Positions 10,302 through 19,182 are shown, numbered from the stretch's first letter. The stretch: 64,000 nucleotides of DNA from an uncultured Pseudomonadota bacterium (GCA_903884105.1 CAISDJ010000029.1:32171-96170); one strand, 5' to 3'. The notes: generated from the sequence alone by a model not told the origin. Made by a program: numbers and translations.

Positions 10302-11003
10302 TCATCGCACAGCCGCACCGCTCCCGGAGACGGGTGCACTGCGTTGCACATTGACATTTCTTTTCAGCAGCGGCTCGAGGAAAGGCCATACATTGTCGAG
10401 CAGCAAGGGCTGGCCCGCCTCGTTGGGATGCAGGTCATCGGCCTGCATCAGTTCGTCCTTCAGGGCGATGCCTTCCATGAAAAACGGGACCAGGGAGACC
10501 TGATGGCGTTCGGCAAGTTCGCTGAAGGAATTGCGGAAGCCGGTGGTGTAGGTAGCCCCGTAGTTGGGCGGCATCTGCATGCCCGCGACCAGCACGTAGG
10601 CGCCTCGTCCTTTGGCCAGCTGGATCATGGCTTCCAGGTTGGCGCGCATTTGCTCCAGTGGCAGCCCGCGGAGGCCATCATTGGAACCGAGCTCCAGGAT
10701 CGCGATATCCGGTTTGTGGAGGTCGAGCGCCCGGGGCAACCGGGTGCGGCCGCCGCCAGTGGTTTCGCCGCTGACGCTGGCATTGACCACCCGGTAACCG
10801 TACCCTTGCGCTTCAAGTCGCTGGGCCAGCAGGGCCACCCAGCCCTTGGTCACGTTGATCCCGTAGCCGGCGCTCAAGCTGTCCCCGAACACCAGGATAG
10901 TGGGTGCGGCCGGTCTTGCGGGAGCAGGGGCCGCCGCATGGGCACCCGTGGCCAGCAGCGCAACCAGTACCCAGGCACAGCGTCTGATTTTTGAATCAAT
11001 CAT
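10302..11003 (-). CDS. tesA: Periplasmic acyl-CoA thioesterase I / arylesterase (SGNH hydrolase)
   Basis: A 233-residue GDSL/SGNH hydrolase matching TesA, a periplasmic multifunctional thioesterase, lysophospholipase and protease I. A signal peptide (residues 1 to about 25, ending GAHAAA) precedes the nucleophile block VFGDSLSAGYG. Other blocks are SVSGETTGGG, the ELGSNDGLRG motif, and the C-terminal DDLHPNEAGQP that supplies Asp and His. The ATG on the minus strand at 11003 overlaps the divergent ABC gene's ATG. The tesA/ybbA/ybbP arrangement is the same as in E. coli. Confidence 0.93.
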   Translation of the reverse strand: MIDSKIRRCAWVLVALLATGAHAAAPAPARPAAPTILVFGDSLSAGYGINVTKGWVALLAQRLEAQGYGYRVVNASVSGETTGGGRTRLPRALDLHKPDIAILELGSNDGLRGLPLEQMRANLEAMIQLAKGRGAYVLVAGMQMPPNYGATYTTGFRNSFSELAERHQVSLVPFFMEGIALKDELMQADDLHPNEAGQPLLLDNVWPFLEPLLKRNVNVQRSAPVSGSGAAVR

Positions 11004-11712
11004 GAATGCATCTGCGAACAGGGTTCCCGTGACAGCCGCAACCGCTCCATCCATCGTCCTCAAGACCGAATCTTTAAGCAAGCAGGTTAGCAGCCCCGAC
11101 GGAACCTTGACCATTCTCGACGGCGTCAGCATCGAGGTGGCGGCCGGGGAAACCGTGGCCATCATCGGCGCCTCCGGTGCCGGGAAGTCCACGCTGCTGG
11201 CCCTGCTGGCGGGACTGGACGAGCCCACTTCGGGGCACACATGGCTCCGCGGTTCGGACCTGACCCGTCTCGATGAGGACGGTCGGGCGGCCGTGCGCGC
11301 CAAGCACGTGGGTTTCGTGTTTCAGAGCTTCCACCTGCTGCCTTCGCTGACGGCCCTCGAAAACGTGATGTTGCCGCTCGAACTGGCCGGGACCGCCAAC
11401 GCCAAGGCGCTCGCTCTCGAAGTGATCGGCAGGGTCGGGCTCGGCCCTCGCTCCAGCCACTATCCGCGCCAGCTGTCGGGCGGGGAGCAGCAGCGCGTAG
11501 CCATCGCGCGCGCTTTCGTCACCCATCCTGCAGTGCTGTTTGCCGACGAACCGACCGGCAATCTCGATGCCACCACGGGCGCCAAGATCATCGAGCTGCT
11601 GTTCGAGCTCAACCGCGGCAGCCAGACCACGCTGGTCCTTGTCACGCACGACCAGGCCATTGCCGAGCGGTGCGGCCGCATCATCCGACTGGATGCAGGT
11701 AGGGTGGTATGA
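11002..11712 (+). CDS. ybbA: ABC transporter ATPase, YbbA/LolD type
   Basis: ATP-binding subunit (236 aa) of an FtsX-type ABC system. It has Walker A GASGAGKST, the Q-loop FVFQSFHLLPSLTALENV, the signature LSGGEQQRVAIARAF, Walker B AVLFADEPTGNLD and the switch His in LVTHD. This subfamily powers mechanotransmission or lipoprotein and lipid release rather than small-molecule import. Its ATG shares two bases with the divergent tesA ATG (CATG, 11001-11004). The stop overlaps the permease start by ATGA, so the two are translationally coupled. Confidence 0.93.
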   Translation: MNASANRVPVTAATAPSIVLKTESLSKQVSSPDGTLTILDGVSIEVAAGETVAIIGASGAGKSTLLALLAGLDEPTSGHTWLRGSDLTRLDEDGRAAVRAKHVGFVFQSFHLLPSLTALENVMLPLELAGTANAKALALEVIGRVGLGPRSSHYPRQLSGGEQQRVAIARAFVTHPAVLFADEPTGNLDATTGAKIIELLFELNRGSQTTLVLVTHDQAIAERCGRIIRLDAGRVV

Positions 11713-14204
11713 CCAAGGCATTGCGCTTTGCGTTCCTGACGCTGATCCGGGACTGGAAGTCCGGGGAGCTGGCCGTCATGGCGTTTGCGTTACTCGTGGC
11801 CGTCACGTCGCTCACCGCGGTCGGCTTCTTCACGAGCCGCGTGAGCGCCACCGTCAACCAGCAGGCGGGCGAGGTGCTTGCAGCAGACCTGAGGCTGCGG
11901 TCGGGCCGTCCCATCGATCCGCGCTATTTCGAGATCGGCAAGGAGAACGGGCTCCGTACGGCGGAGATCCAGTCGCTGCCCAGCGTGATCTTCCAAGGCC
12001 AAGCGAACGCGCTGTCGACGATCCGTGCCGTATCGGCCGGGTACCCGCTGCGCGGCAAGCTGAAGATTGCCGACGAGCCGTTTGGAGTGGCTCGCGAAAC
12101 AGACCAGATCCCGGCCCGCGGCGAAGTGTGGGTGGAGTCGCGCCTGCTCGCGCGCCTCGGAGCGGGCATCGGCACGGCCCTCACCATCGGCGGTTTGCCG
12201 CTGAAGGTCACGCAGGTGCTCGACTACCGTCCCGACCAGGGCTCGCAATTCATCGATCTCGCGCCCTCAGTGATTCTCAACCTCGAGGATCTGCCAGCCA
12301 CGTCGCTGGTGCAGCCGGGTAGCCGCGTCAATTTCGTGATCCTCTTTGCCGGCAACCCGGACAACGTCGCTGCAGCCAAGGCAGCGCTCGAAGCGATCAA
12401 GCAACCGGCGGAACGGCTGGTCGACATCAACGAAGCCAGTCCGCAGATCCGCTCGGCCATCGATCGGGCCGGCCGCTTCCTGAATCTCGCGTCGCTGGTG
12501 AGCGTGTTGCTGGCGGCCGTTGCTGTGGCCATGGCGGCGCGGCGCTATGCCACGCGGCACCTCGATTCCGTGGCGCTGCTCAAGAGCATGGGTGCATCGC
12601 AGAACCTCGTGCTGCAGATCAGCGTGTTCGAACTGCTGTTCCTCGCGATCCTCGCGGCCGTCGTAGGCACGGCGCTCGGCTACGTCGCGCAGGAAGGCAT
12701 CTACTTGTTGTTGAAAGATCTGGTCCGCGGTGAGTTGCCGCCGCCTTCGTTTGATTCGGCATGGCTCGGCCTGGTCGTATCCATCGCCGTGCTGACAGGG
12801 TTTGCGCTGCCACCGCTGTTGCAGCTGCGGAATACGCCGCCTGCCCGCGTCCTCAGAAAGAATGCCGAACCGCCCGCATTGAAGTACTCGGTGGTCTACG
12901 GCCTCGCCGGCGGCTCCATCTTCGCGATGCTGCTGTGGCTCGCGCGGGATGTGAAGCTGGTGACCTATGTCGTAGGTGGCGCCGTTGCCACCATCGTCGT
13001 GTTGTTCGGTGCGGGCTGGCTGCTGGTCAAGGCGTTGTCTAAGTTCCGCGGTGGCGTGGGCGTGTCGTGGCGTTATGGGCTTGCCAACATCTCGCGCCGC
13101 GGGCCCGAGAGCATCGTGCAGATCATGGCGTTCGGCTTAGGTCTGATGGTGCTGCTGCTGCTCGCCGTCGTCCGCAATGACCTGATGTCCGAGTGGCAGG
13201 CCACCTTGAAGGAAGGCGCGCCGAATCACTTCCTCATCAATATTCGTCCCGACGAGGCGGCCGGCATTGCCACCTTTTTCCAGGGCATCGGTGTCGACAA
13301 GCCTGAGCTCGTGCCGATGGTTCGCGCCCGGCTGACCCACATCAACAGCACGCCGGTACAGGAACTCACCTTCCGCAACCGCGAGCAAGCCGAGGACCGT
13401 TTCGACGGGGAATCCAATCTCACGTGGGCCAAGGACTTGAAGGGCGACAACAAGCTGCTGCAAGGAAAGTGGTGGGAGGAGGGTGATGGCGGCGGCCCTC
13501 GCGTCTCTGCTGAGTCTCGAGTCGCGCAGGAGCTGGAACTGAAGCTGGGCGACACCGTCACCTACGACGTGGCCGGCGAGCCGGTCACTGCCACTGTCAG
13601 CAGCATTCGCGAAGTGCAGTGGGATTCCTTCCAGCCGAACTTCTTCATGGTGTTCTCGCCTGGCACGTTCGACGATTCCGCGGGCAGCTACATCACGAGC
13701 GTCCACCTCGATCAACAGCAGAAGCGCTCGCTGATCGATCTCGTGCGGCAGTACCCGGAAGTCACCGCCATCGACATCGAGGCGATCCTGAATCAGGTGC
13801 GCTCCGTCATGGACCGCGCCTCGCTCGCGGTACAGTACGTCTTCCTGTTCACGGTGCTCGCCGGCGTCGCCGTGCTGCTGGCTGCCATCCAGACCACTCG
13901 CGATGAACGCCGCTACGAAAGCGCGATGCTGCGCACGCTCGGGGCGAGTCGCCGCGTCGTGTTGCTCGGTGTCGCGGCGGAATTCTCTGCGCTCGGATTG
14001 CTGTCGGGCATTCTGGCCGCCACCGGCGCCACCGTCGCGGGCTACCTGCTTGCGACCCAGGTGCTCGATCTGCAGTATCACTTCCCGTCGGGCGTCTGGC
14101 TGTACGGCCTCGCCGGGGGTGTATTGCTCGTCGGGTTGAGCGGCACGTTGGCAACACGATCGGTGGTCAGCACGCCGCCGGTGACCACGCTGCGGCAGGG
14201 CTGA
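11709..14204 (+). CDS. ybbP: FtsX-family ABC permease, YbbP type
   Basis: Large inner-membrane permease (831 aa) with two FtsX domains, partner of the preceding ATPase. An N-terminal helix (about residues 20-40) precedes a periplasmic domain, a first FtsX block (about 245-375), further helices (about 400-440 and 465-490), a second periplasmic domain, and the C-terminal FtsX block with VQYVFLFTVLAGVAVL and ERRYESAMLRTLGAS. This matches the 10-helix YbbP type. The E. coli homologue has no settled substrate. Proximity to tesA suggests a lipid or envelope role, which is inference. Confidence 0.92.
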   Translation: MTKALRFAFLTLIRDWKSGELAVMAFALLVAVTSLTAVGFFTSRVSATVNQQAGEVLAADLRLRSGRPIDPRYFEIGKENGLRTAEIQSLPSVIFQGQANALSTIRAVSAGYPLRGKLKIADEPFGVARETDQIPARGEVWVESRLLARLGAGIGTALTIGGLPLKVTQVLDYRPDQGSQFIDLAPSVILNLEDLPATSLVQPGSRVNFVILFAGNPDNVAAAKAALEAIKQPAERLVDINEASPQIRSAIDRAGRFLNLASLVSVLLAAVAVAMAARRYATRHLDSVALLKSMGASQNLVLQISVFELLFLAILAAVVGTALGYVAQEGIYLLLKDLVRGELPPPSFDSAWLGLVVSIAVLTGFALPPLLQLRNTPPARVLRKNAEPPALKYSVVYGLAGGSIFAMLLWLARDVKLVTYVVGGAVATIVVLFGAGWLLVKALSKFRGGVGVSWRYGLANISRRGPESIVQIMAFGLGLMVLLLLAVVRNDLMSEWQATLKEGAPNHFLINIRPDEAAGIATFFQGIGVDKPELVPMVRARLTHINSTPVQELTFRNREQAEDRFDGESNLTWAKDLKGDNKLLQGKWWEEGDGGGPRVSAESRVAQELELKLGDTVTYDVAGEPVTATVSSIREVQWDSFQPNFFMVFSPGTFDDSAGSYITSVHLDQQQKRSLIDLVRQYPEVTAIDIEAILNQVRSVMDRASLAVQYVFLFTVLAGVAVLLAAIQTTRDERRYESAMLRTLGASRRVVLLGVAAEFSALGLLSGILAATGATVAGYLLATQVLDLQYHFPSGVWLYGLAGGVLLVGLSGTLATRSVVSTPPVTTLRQG

Positions 14205-14285
14205 TTGCAGCGGGCAGTGATTAGCGACTAGCAAGATGCTGAATGTAATGGAGGCGCGCACACAGCTCGCCATGGAAGCCAAGCA

Positions 14286-15806
14286 ATGATCAAGCATTTA
14301 CCCCTCGTCCTGGCGGTCGTTCTTGCGCCGCTGCTCGCAGTCGCGCAAGACAATTCCGCTGCGAAGGCGGCGCGGGAATGGCGTCAGCAGCACGAGCGCG
14401 CGATCGTCGACGAGTTCGTCGAGCTTCTCAAGATCCCGAACATTGCTGCGGACAAGGCCAATATCCAGCGCAATGCGGAGCTGATCGCAGCGATGCTCGA
14501 GAAGCGCGCTGTGCCGGCGCGGCTCGTCTCGGTGCCGGGCGGCAATCCGGTGGTGTTCGGCGAGATCAAGACGCCGGGCGCCACGCGCACGATCGTCCTG
14601 TATGCCCACTACGACGGGCAGCCGCTCGATCCCAAGGAGTGGGCGATGCCGCCCTTCGAGCCCACGTTGCTCACCCGTTCCCTCAATGACGGCGGTACCG
14701 TCATTCCGCTGCCGCCGGCCGGCACACCGTTCGATCCAGAGTCGCGACTTTATGGAAGGGCCACGGCCGACGACAAGGCGCCGATCATCGCCATCGTCAC
14801 CGCGCTCGATGCGATCCGCGCGGCGGGGCTCAAGACGAAGTCCAACATCAAGTTCGCGTTCGAGGGGGAAGAGGAGGCGGGTTCGATCAATCTTGAAAAG
14901 ACCCTCGCTGCCAACAAGGAACTGTTCTCCGCCGACGTGTGGCTGATGTGCGATGCGCCGTTGCACCAGACTCGGCGCCAGTCTCTGATCTTCGGTGCGC
15001 GCGGACTCACGGCGATCGACATCACGACGTACGGTCCCCGCAGCGAAACGCACAGCGGCCATTACGGAAACTGGGCGCCGAATCCTGCCTTTTCGCTGGC
15101 GCGGCTGCTGACGTCGATGAAGGACGAATCCGGCCGCGTACTCGTGAAGGATTTCTACAAAGGCATCGAACCCTTGAGCGCGCTGGAGAAGCAGGCGCTG
15201 AAAGACGCACCTGATGTTGACGCGCAGATCATGCAGGAGATGCTGCTCGGCTCCACCGAGAACGCGCCGATGAAACTCGTCGAGCTGGTGACGCTGCCTT
15301 CGCTCAACATCCGCGGCATGGCAAGCTCGCGCATCGGCAACCAGGCATCGAACGTGATTCCCGCGACGGCTACGGCGACGCTCGACATCCGCCTCGTCAA
15401 AGGGCTCGATCGCGACACCGCCGTCAAGCGCGTGATCGACCACATCCGCAAACAGGGTTACTTCGTCGTCGACTCCGAGCCGGATGCCGCCGTACGCCTC
15501 GGACATGCCAAGGTCGCGAAGGTCGTCGTGCGTCCGGGTGGATATGGCGCAGCCCGCACGTCGATGGACCTGCCGATTTCGCAGGAACTCATCCGCGTCG
15601 TCGAAAGCGCGCGCGGCCCCGTCATCAAGCTACCCACGATGGGCGGCGGCCTACCCCTTGAAAGCGTCGAACGCCCACTCGGTACTCGTACCGTGATCAT
15701 TCCCATCGGCAACCATGACAACAACCAGCATGGGTACGACGAGAACCTGCGTATCCAGAACCTCTGGGACGGCATCGAGCTGATGGCGGCGCTGCTGACG
15801 ATGTAA
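14286..15806 (+). CDS. Secreted M20/M25/M40-family metallopeptidase
   Basis: A 506-residue M20-family zinc peptidase with an N-terminal signal peptide (residues 1 to about 20, ending LLAVAQ), so probably periplasmic. The di-zinc ligands are visible: His in YAHYDGQPLD, the bridging Asp in GRATADDKAPI, the catalytic Glu pair in FEGEEEAGS, Asp in LMCDAPLHQ and His near the end in NHDNNQHGYDEN. The dimerisation domain sits between about residues 230 and 370. The gene stands alone, so the substrate (dipeptide or N-acylated amino acid) cannot be told. Confidence 0.88.
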   Translation: MIKHLPLVLAVVLAPLLAVAQDNSAAKAAREWRQQHERAIVDEFVELLKIPNIAADKANIQRNAELIAAMLEKRAVPARLVSVPGGNPVVFGEIKTPGATRTIVLYAHYDGQPLDPKEWAMPPFEPTLLTRSLNDGGTVIPLPPAGTPFDPESRLYGRATADDKAPIIAIVTALDAIRAAGLKTKSNIKFAFEGEEEAGSINLEKTLAANKELFSADVWLMCDAPLHQTRRQSLIFGARGLTAIDITTYGPRSETHSGHYGNWAPNPAFSLARLLTSMKDESGRVLVKDFYKGIEPLSALEKQALKDAPDVDAQIMQEMLLGSTENAPMKLVELVTLPSLNIRGMASSRIGNQASNVIPATATATLDIRLVKGLDRDTAVKRVIDHIRKQGYFVVDSEPDAAVRLGHAKVAKVVVRPGGYGAARTSMDLPISQELIRVVESARGPVIKLPTMGGGLPLESVERPLGTRTVIIPIGNHDNNQHGYDENLRIQNLWDGIELMAALLTM

Positions 15807-15836
15807 GGGGGGCGGTTCGCGAGACCCATACCGCTT

Positions 15837-15852
15837 TGACGTCATGACGTCA
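15837..15852. repeat. Two abutting copies of the palindrome TGACGTCA
   Basis: TGACGTCA at 15837-15844 is followed without a gap by a second identical copy at 15845-15852, then by a degraded third unit CGACGTGA (15853-15860). The array ends on the GTG start of the DUF2127-like gene. It could be an operator for a dimeric regulator; no binding protein can be named. Confidence 0.6.
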
Positions 15853-15856
15853 CGAC

Positions 15857-16267
15857 GTGATCGTCGCTGCAACCGGACTCCTGACCGTCGCCCACCAGAA
15901 TATTCAAGACCTTGCGGCCCGGTTGATCGAACACTCTCACCTGAATCCAGCCTCGAAGTATCCGCAGATCTTCATCGATGCAGCCGGCCGCCTGCAGGAC
16001 ACCCGGGTGGTTCTATTGGCGCTGGGTGCAGCCGTCTACTCCCTGGTCCGTCTTGCCGAAGCCTACGGCCTGTACCGCGAGAAGGCCTGGGCTGAAGTGC
16101 TCGCCGCTGCCAGCGCGGCAATCTACATGCCGATTGAGATCTATGAGTGGTTTCACCACCCGACATGGTTTCGTGCGGGGATCTTCGTCATCAACGTGGC
16201 TGTCGTCGCAGTCATGCTGCTCGCGCTCTATCACCGGCAGCAGGCACGAAGCGCTTCGGCCAAATAG
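15857..16267 (+). CDS. DUF2127-like membrane protein, possibly N-terminally shortened
   Basis: Small membrane protein (136 aa) resembling the DUF2127 family, whose function is unknown. The middle (VVLLALGAAVYSLVRLAEAY) and the C-terminal helices (about residues 80-100 and 105-128), with the IYMPIEIYEWFHHP loop, fit that family. The usual first transmembrane helix is missing or short: an in-frame stop at 15845 leaves only the GTG at 15857 and about ten hydrophobic residues. The gene is therefore either a shortened version or has lost its 5' end. No Shine-Dalgarno is visible. Confidence 0.6.
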   Translation: MIVAATGLLTVAHQNIQDLAARLIEHSHLNPASKYPQIFIDAAGRLQDTRVVLLALGAAVYSLVRLAEAYGLYREKAWAEVLAAASAAIYMPIEIYEWFHHPTWFRAGIFVINVAVVAVMLLALYHRQQARSASAK

Positions 16268-16329
16268 TGATAGCGATCGGAAGGCGCGCCGGAACTGCGG
16301 TGCCCGTCCGATTTCCTGGAATTGCCAAC

Positions 16330-16452
16330 TCAGGCGGCTGCCGGAATCCGCAACTGCTGCAGGTCGACCTCACCCGACTTGCCGACCTGCGTGAGCGGCC
16401 ATCCACGAGCTTGGCTCACGAAGTCCCTCAGGGTATCGTGTTGCCTCGTCTG
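16330..16452 (-). pseudogene. Possible C-terminal gene remnant
   Basis: A 40-codon minus-strand frame with no start (bounded upstream by a stop at 16453-16455) reads DTLRDFVSQARGWPLTQVGK and ends SGEVDLQQLRIPAAA. Third codon positions are strongly G/C, as in the real genes, which suggests former coding sequence. The ending loosely resembles AMP-dependent ligase tails, but the match is too short to name. It lies in the 258-bp gap between the DUF2127-like and SRPBCC genes, and nothing else is seen in that gap. Confidence 0.3.
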
Positions 16453-16525
16453 TCAAGGCGGTGCAGGCGCAATTGGTTTGAGTTTCAGGCGCCCTACGCC
16501 ATCCCTTCTCTGCTCGGAGGTCCAA

Positions 16526-16948
16526 ATGACGTCGTTCCGTACCACATGCATCATTGACGCGCCTTCGTCGAAGGTTTGGGCGATCCTGACGGACCTTGAG
16601 GCATGGCCGAAGTGGAATACGACTGTACCCAAAGTCGAAGGCACGGTGGCACTCGGGAACACGGTGACCGTGTACACCACAGCAAGCCCTGGCCGCGCAT
16701 TTCCAGTGAAAGTGGCGGTACTGAATCCACCGTGGGAAATGCTGTGGTCAGGGGGCATGCCCCTCGGGCTGTTCGTCGGTCGGCGGACGTTCACCTTGAC
16801 TGAGCCTGCTCCAGGCAAGACCACCTTCACGATGAAGGAAGAGTTCACGGGCTTGCTGGCTCCCCTCATCACGAAGTCCATTCCTGACCTGCAGCCACTC
16901 TTCGTCGAGTTTGCGGCCTGCCTCAAACGCGTTGCTGAGTGCTCATGA
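16526..16948 (+). CDS. SRPBCC-family (START-like) protein
   Basis: A 140-residue single-domain protein of the polyketide cyclase/SRPBCC fold, which binds hydrophobic ligands in a helix-grip pocket. The N-terminal beta-helix signature IDAPSSKVWAILTDLEAWPKWN is typical (positions about 11-32). A FTMKEEFTGLLAPLITKSIP stretch forms the C-terminal helix region. GGAGG at 16516-16520 is five bases before the ATG and fixes the start; longer upstream frames are not supported. It is monocistronic and the ligand is unknown. Confidence 0.8.
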   Translation: MTSFRTTCIIDAPSSKVWAILTDLEAWPKWNTTVPKVEGTVALGNTVTVYTTASPGRAFPVKVAVLNPPWEMLWSGGMPLGLFVGRRTFTLTEPAPGKTTFTMKEEFTGLLAPLITKSIPDLQPLFVEFAACLKRVAECS

Positions 16949-17088
16949 CGATCACTGTTACGACGGTTGTTGCTGCAACCCTTCATGACGGCTGGCAGAC
17001 GATCCTCGACAACGTCGGGCGGCATGTGCAGAGCAAGACATCCCGGTAGACTGCTCCGATACGCCGATCATTCAGAAGAGGTCATCCC

Positions 17089-17715
17089 GTGTCCAAGGAT
17101 TTCTTTGCACAGAAGGCGGCGGTCTACGAGAAAGACCAGCGCCGCGTCGACAGCGTCAACAACATCGCCACGGCGATCATCGAGCGCGTGAAGCTCGACA
17201 AGGGCATGCGCCTCATGGATTTCGGATCGGGCACGGGGCTATTGCTTGAAGGCGTTGCGCCGCAGGTGGGCAAGATCACCGCCATCGACGTCTCGAAGGC
17301 GATGAACCAGCAGCTTGCAGCGAAGCGCGGCAAGATCGGCTGTGAGCTCGAACTGCTGGAGCTCGATCTGACGACAGCCGGCCTTGACCGGCAGTTCGAC
17401 GGCATCATTTCGTCGATGACCATGCATCACGTGAAGGACATCGCCGCGATGTTCGGCAAGTTTCACGACATGGTGAAGCCGGGCGGCTTCATCGCGATCT
17501 CGGACCTCGACACGGAGGACGGCGGATTCCATACGGAAGATACCGGCGTGCATCATCACGGCTTTGACCGGGAGACCTTTGCGGGCGCTGCGTGGTCGGC
17601 GGGATTCCAGGACGTTGTCGTCACGACGGCCAGCATCATGCGCAAGGCACAAGCCGAGTATCCCGTGTTCCTGCTGACGGGTTACAAGCAGATCGGGAGT
17701 GGTCTTCCATCCTGA
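17089..17715 (+). CDS. Class I SAM-dependent methyltransferase
   Basis: A 208-residue class I methyltransferase. Motif I is MDFGSGTGLLLEGV (about residues 43-56), the acidic loop ITAIDVSKAMNQQ follows, and motif IV/V region includes DGIISSMTMHHVKDI. The C-terminus contains DTGVHHHGFDRETF. It starts with GTG preceded by AGAAGAGG at 17074-17081. This UbiE/Methyltransf_11 type acts on small molecules or lipids, but the substrate is not indicated. The downstream RidA-like gene starts 11 bp later and may be co-transcribed. Confidence 0.85.
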   Translation: MSKDFFAQKAAVYEKDQRRVDSVNNIATAIIERVKLDKGMRLMDFGSGTGLLLEGVAPQVGKITAIDVSKAMNQQLAAKRGKIGCELELLELDLTTAGLDRQFDGIISSMTMHHVKDIAAMFGKFHDMVKPGGFIAISDLDTEDGGFHTEDTGVHHHGFDRETFAGAAWSAGFQDVVVTTASIMRKAQAEYPVFLLTGYKQIGSGLPS

Positions 17716-17726
17716 GTCCACCCAGC

Positions 17727-18209
17727 ATGTCGAAAGTACACGACCGCATTCGCGCACTGGGCCTGGTGTTGCCAGAGCCGCTCAAGATGCCGCCCGGCGT
17801 CGTGTTGCCGTTCCAGTTTGTCCGCGTGGTGGGCAGCAGTGCGTTCGTTTCCGGTCACGGTCCCACCACAAGCGACGGGTCCCTGGCCGAACCGTTGGGC
17901 AAGGTCGGTCGCGAGCTGACCACGGAGCAGGGCTACCATGCCGCCCGTCTTGCTGGGCTTGCGATGCTGGGCAGTATCGAGCGAGCGCTCGGCGATCTCG
18001 ACCGCATCGTCGCGTGGACACGCGTGTTCGGCATGGTGAATTCGGCGCCCGGGTTCAATCGGCATCCGGCCGTCATCAACGGCTTCTCCGATCTCATTCT
18101 TGATGTATTCGGGCCCGAGATCGGTGCGCACTCAAGAAGTGCGGTCGGCATGGCCGAATTGCCATTCGATCTTCCGGTGGAGATCGAAGCGCAGGTCGAG
18201 TTCAGGTGA
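17727..18209 (+). CDS. RidA-family protein
   Basis: A 160-residue member of the RidA/YjgF/YER057c superfamily, related to enamine/imine deaminases that protect PLP enzymes. The family core is visible: FVSGHGPTTSDG, HAARLAGLAMLGSIERALGD, IVAWTRVFGMVNSAPGF and the C-terminal SRSAVGMAELPFDLPVEIEA with the conserved Arg and Glu. It is longer than canonical RidA (about 128 aa) and belongs to the roughly 155-residue subgroup. The ATG follows the methyltransferase stop by 11 bp. Exact substrate is unknown. Confidence 0.82.
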   Translation: MSKVHDRIRALGLVLPEPLKMPPGVVLPFQFVRVVGSSAFVSGHGPTTSDGSLAEPLGKVGRELTTEQGYHAARLAGLAMLGSIERALGDLDRIVAWTRVFGMVNSAPGFNRHPAVINGFSDLILDVFGPEIGAHSRSAVGMAELPFDLPVEIEAQVEFR

Positions 18210-18213
18210 GAAG

Positions 18214-18244
18214 GAGGCCGGAGGGCTTGTGCCGCACCGGCCTC
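18214..18244. terminator. Hairpin between convergent genes
   Basis: GAGGCCGG (18214-18221) pairs with CCGGCCTC (18237-18244) across a 15-base loop, between the convergent RidA and GlcG-like genes. There is no T-run, so if it terminates transcription it is a weak or factor-assisted, two-way site. Confidence 0.35.
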
Positions 18245-18252
18245 GCTTGAGA

Positions 18253-18786
18253 CTACTTCAGGCGCGAGGCGATCTTGTCGAGACCGGCCTGCGTGCAGAC
18301 TTCGTCCTTGTCGCCGCCGGGCGCGCCGGATACCGACATCGCACCGATGATCTCGCCGCCCACCTTGATGGGCAGTGCGCCGCGACGGGCCGTGCCGATC
18401 TTCGGGTCCGCCTTCACTTCGGCATCGAGCGCTGCGTCGGTCTTGACGCGGTCCGCGATGTCACCGCTCGGCACCTTGTACTTGATCGTCGCCGTCGTCT
18501 TGGTCAGACCGATCATCTGCGTGCGCTCGGCTACGCCGTCACCCGACAGCACCACGACCGGTACGCCAGCGGAGTCCACCACGGTCGCCGTGGTCTTGTA
18601 GCCATTGGCCAGGCAGACAGCGATAGCGGTCTGGGCGGCTTCAACAGCGAGCGCCATCTCCGGGCCCCGTGCACGGGGTGGAGCAGGGGGCAGTGCGCCC
18701 GGTGCAGGAGCCGGAGCCTGCGCCATGGCCGAGGCCGCTGCAATACTGGCGCTGACTAGAAAGGCAAGACGGCTGGGTTTCCGCAT
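18253..18786 (-). CDS. Secreted GlcG/HbpS-family protein
   Basis: A 177-residue exported protein: a signal peptide (residues 1 to about 23, ending ASAMAQ), an Ala/Pro-rich linker, then the GlcG/HbpS domain. Family features are the helix with AAQTAIAVCLANGYKTTATV, VVDSAGVPVVVLSGDGV and the C-terminal GGEIIGAMSVSGAPGGDKDE. Relatives bind haem or act in glycolate utilisation; no glc genes are nearby, so the role here is open. ATG 18786 gives a clean signal peptide, and a longer frame upstream is not supported. Confidence 0.8.
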   Translation of the reverse strand: MRKPSRLAFLVSASIAAASAMAQAPAPAPGALPPAPPRARGPEMALAVEAAQTAIAVCLANGYKTTATVVDSAGVPVVVLSGDGVAERTQMIGLTKTTATIKYKVPSGDIADRVKTDAALDAEVKADPKIGTARRGALPIKVGGEIIGAMSVSGAPGGDKDEVCTQAGLDKIASRLK

Positions 18787-18951
18787 GGTGGAACATCCTT
18801 TGTGTGACTGACGAAATCCGGAACGAGATGGTACCCGACTTCGCCCCGCCGGGTGCCGGGTGGCCAGGGTTGCGGTATTGTGTGCATAGCAACAAGACAC
18901 GACTTGTCGCCCCGTTTTTCCCGATCAGTGGCCACTGACACCACTCCGCGC

Positions 18952-19182
18952 ATGCTAACCGCCCTTCGCCTCGCAACGCCCGCTGACAGCCCGGTCCTCG
19001 ATGACTTGCTTCCGGAGTCTGTCCGGGGGCTGCTGGTCGCGGCCTGCGCCGAGGCTGCAATCGCCAAGGGATCTACCCGGCTTGAGCTGATGTCGACGTT
19101 GCCCGGCGTGCCGTTCTACGCCAAGCTCGGGTTTGTGCGCATGACGCGGGCGGCACACTCCACAGGAGGCCGGCTGTCTTGA
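18952..19182 (+). pseudogene. GNAT acetyltransferase with its middle missing
   Basis: The 76-residue product starts like a GNAT N-acetyltransferase (LTALRLATPADSPVLDDLLP) and then jumps from SVRGL straight to the C-terminal acetyl-CoA and substrate block (ACAEAAIAKGSTRLELMS, then TLPGVPFYAKLGFV). A full protein of this type is about 150-160 residues, so roughly 80 internal residues, including the R/Q-x-x-G-x-G/A loop, are absent although the frame is kept. It is almost certainly inactive as an acetyltransferase. The stop overlaps the TTG start of the next gene. Confidence 0.7.
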
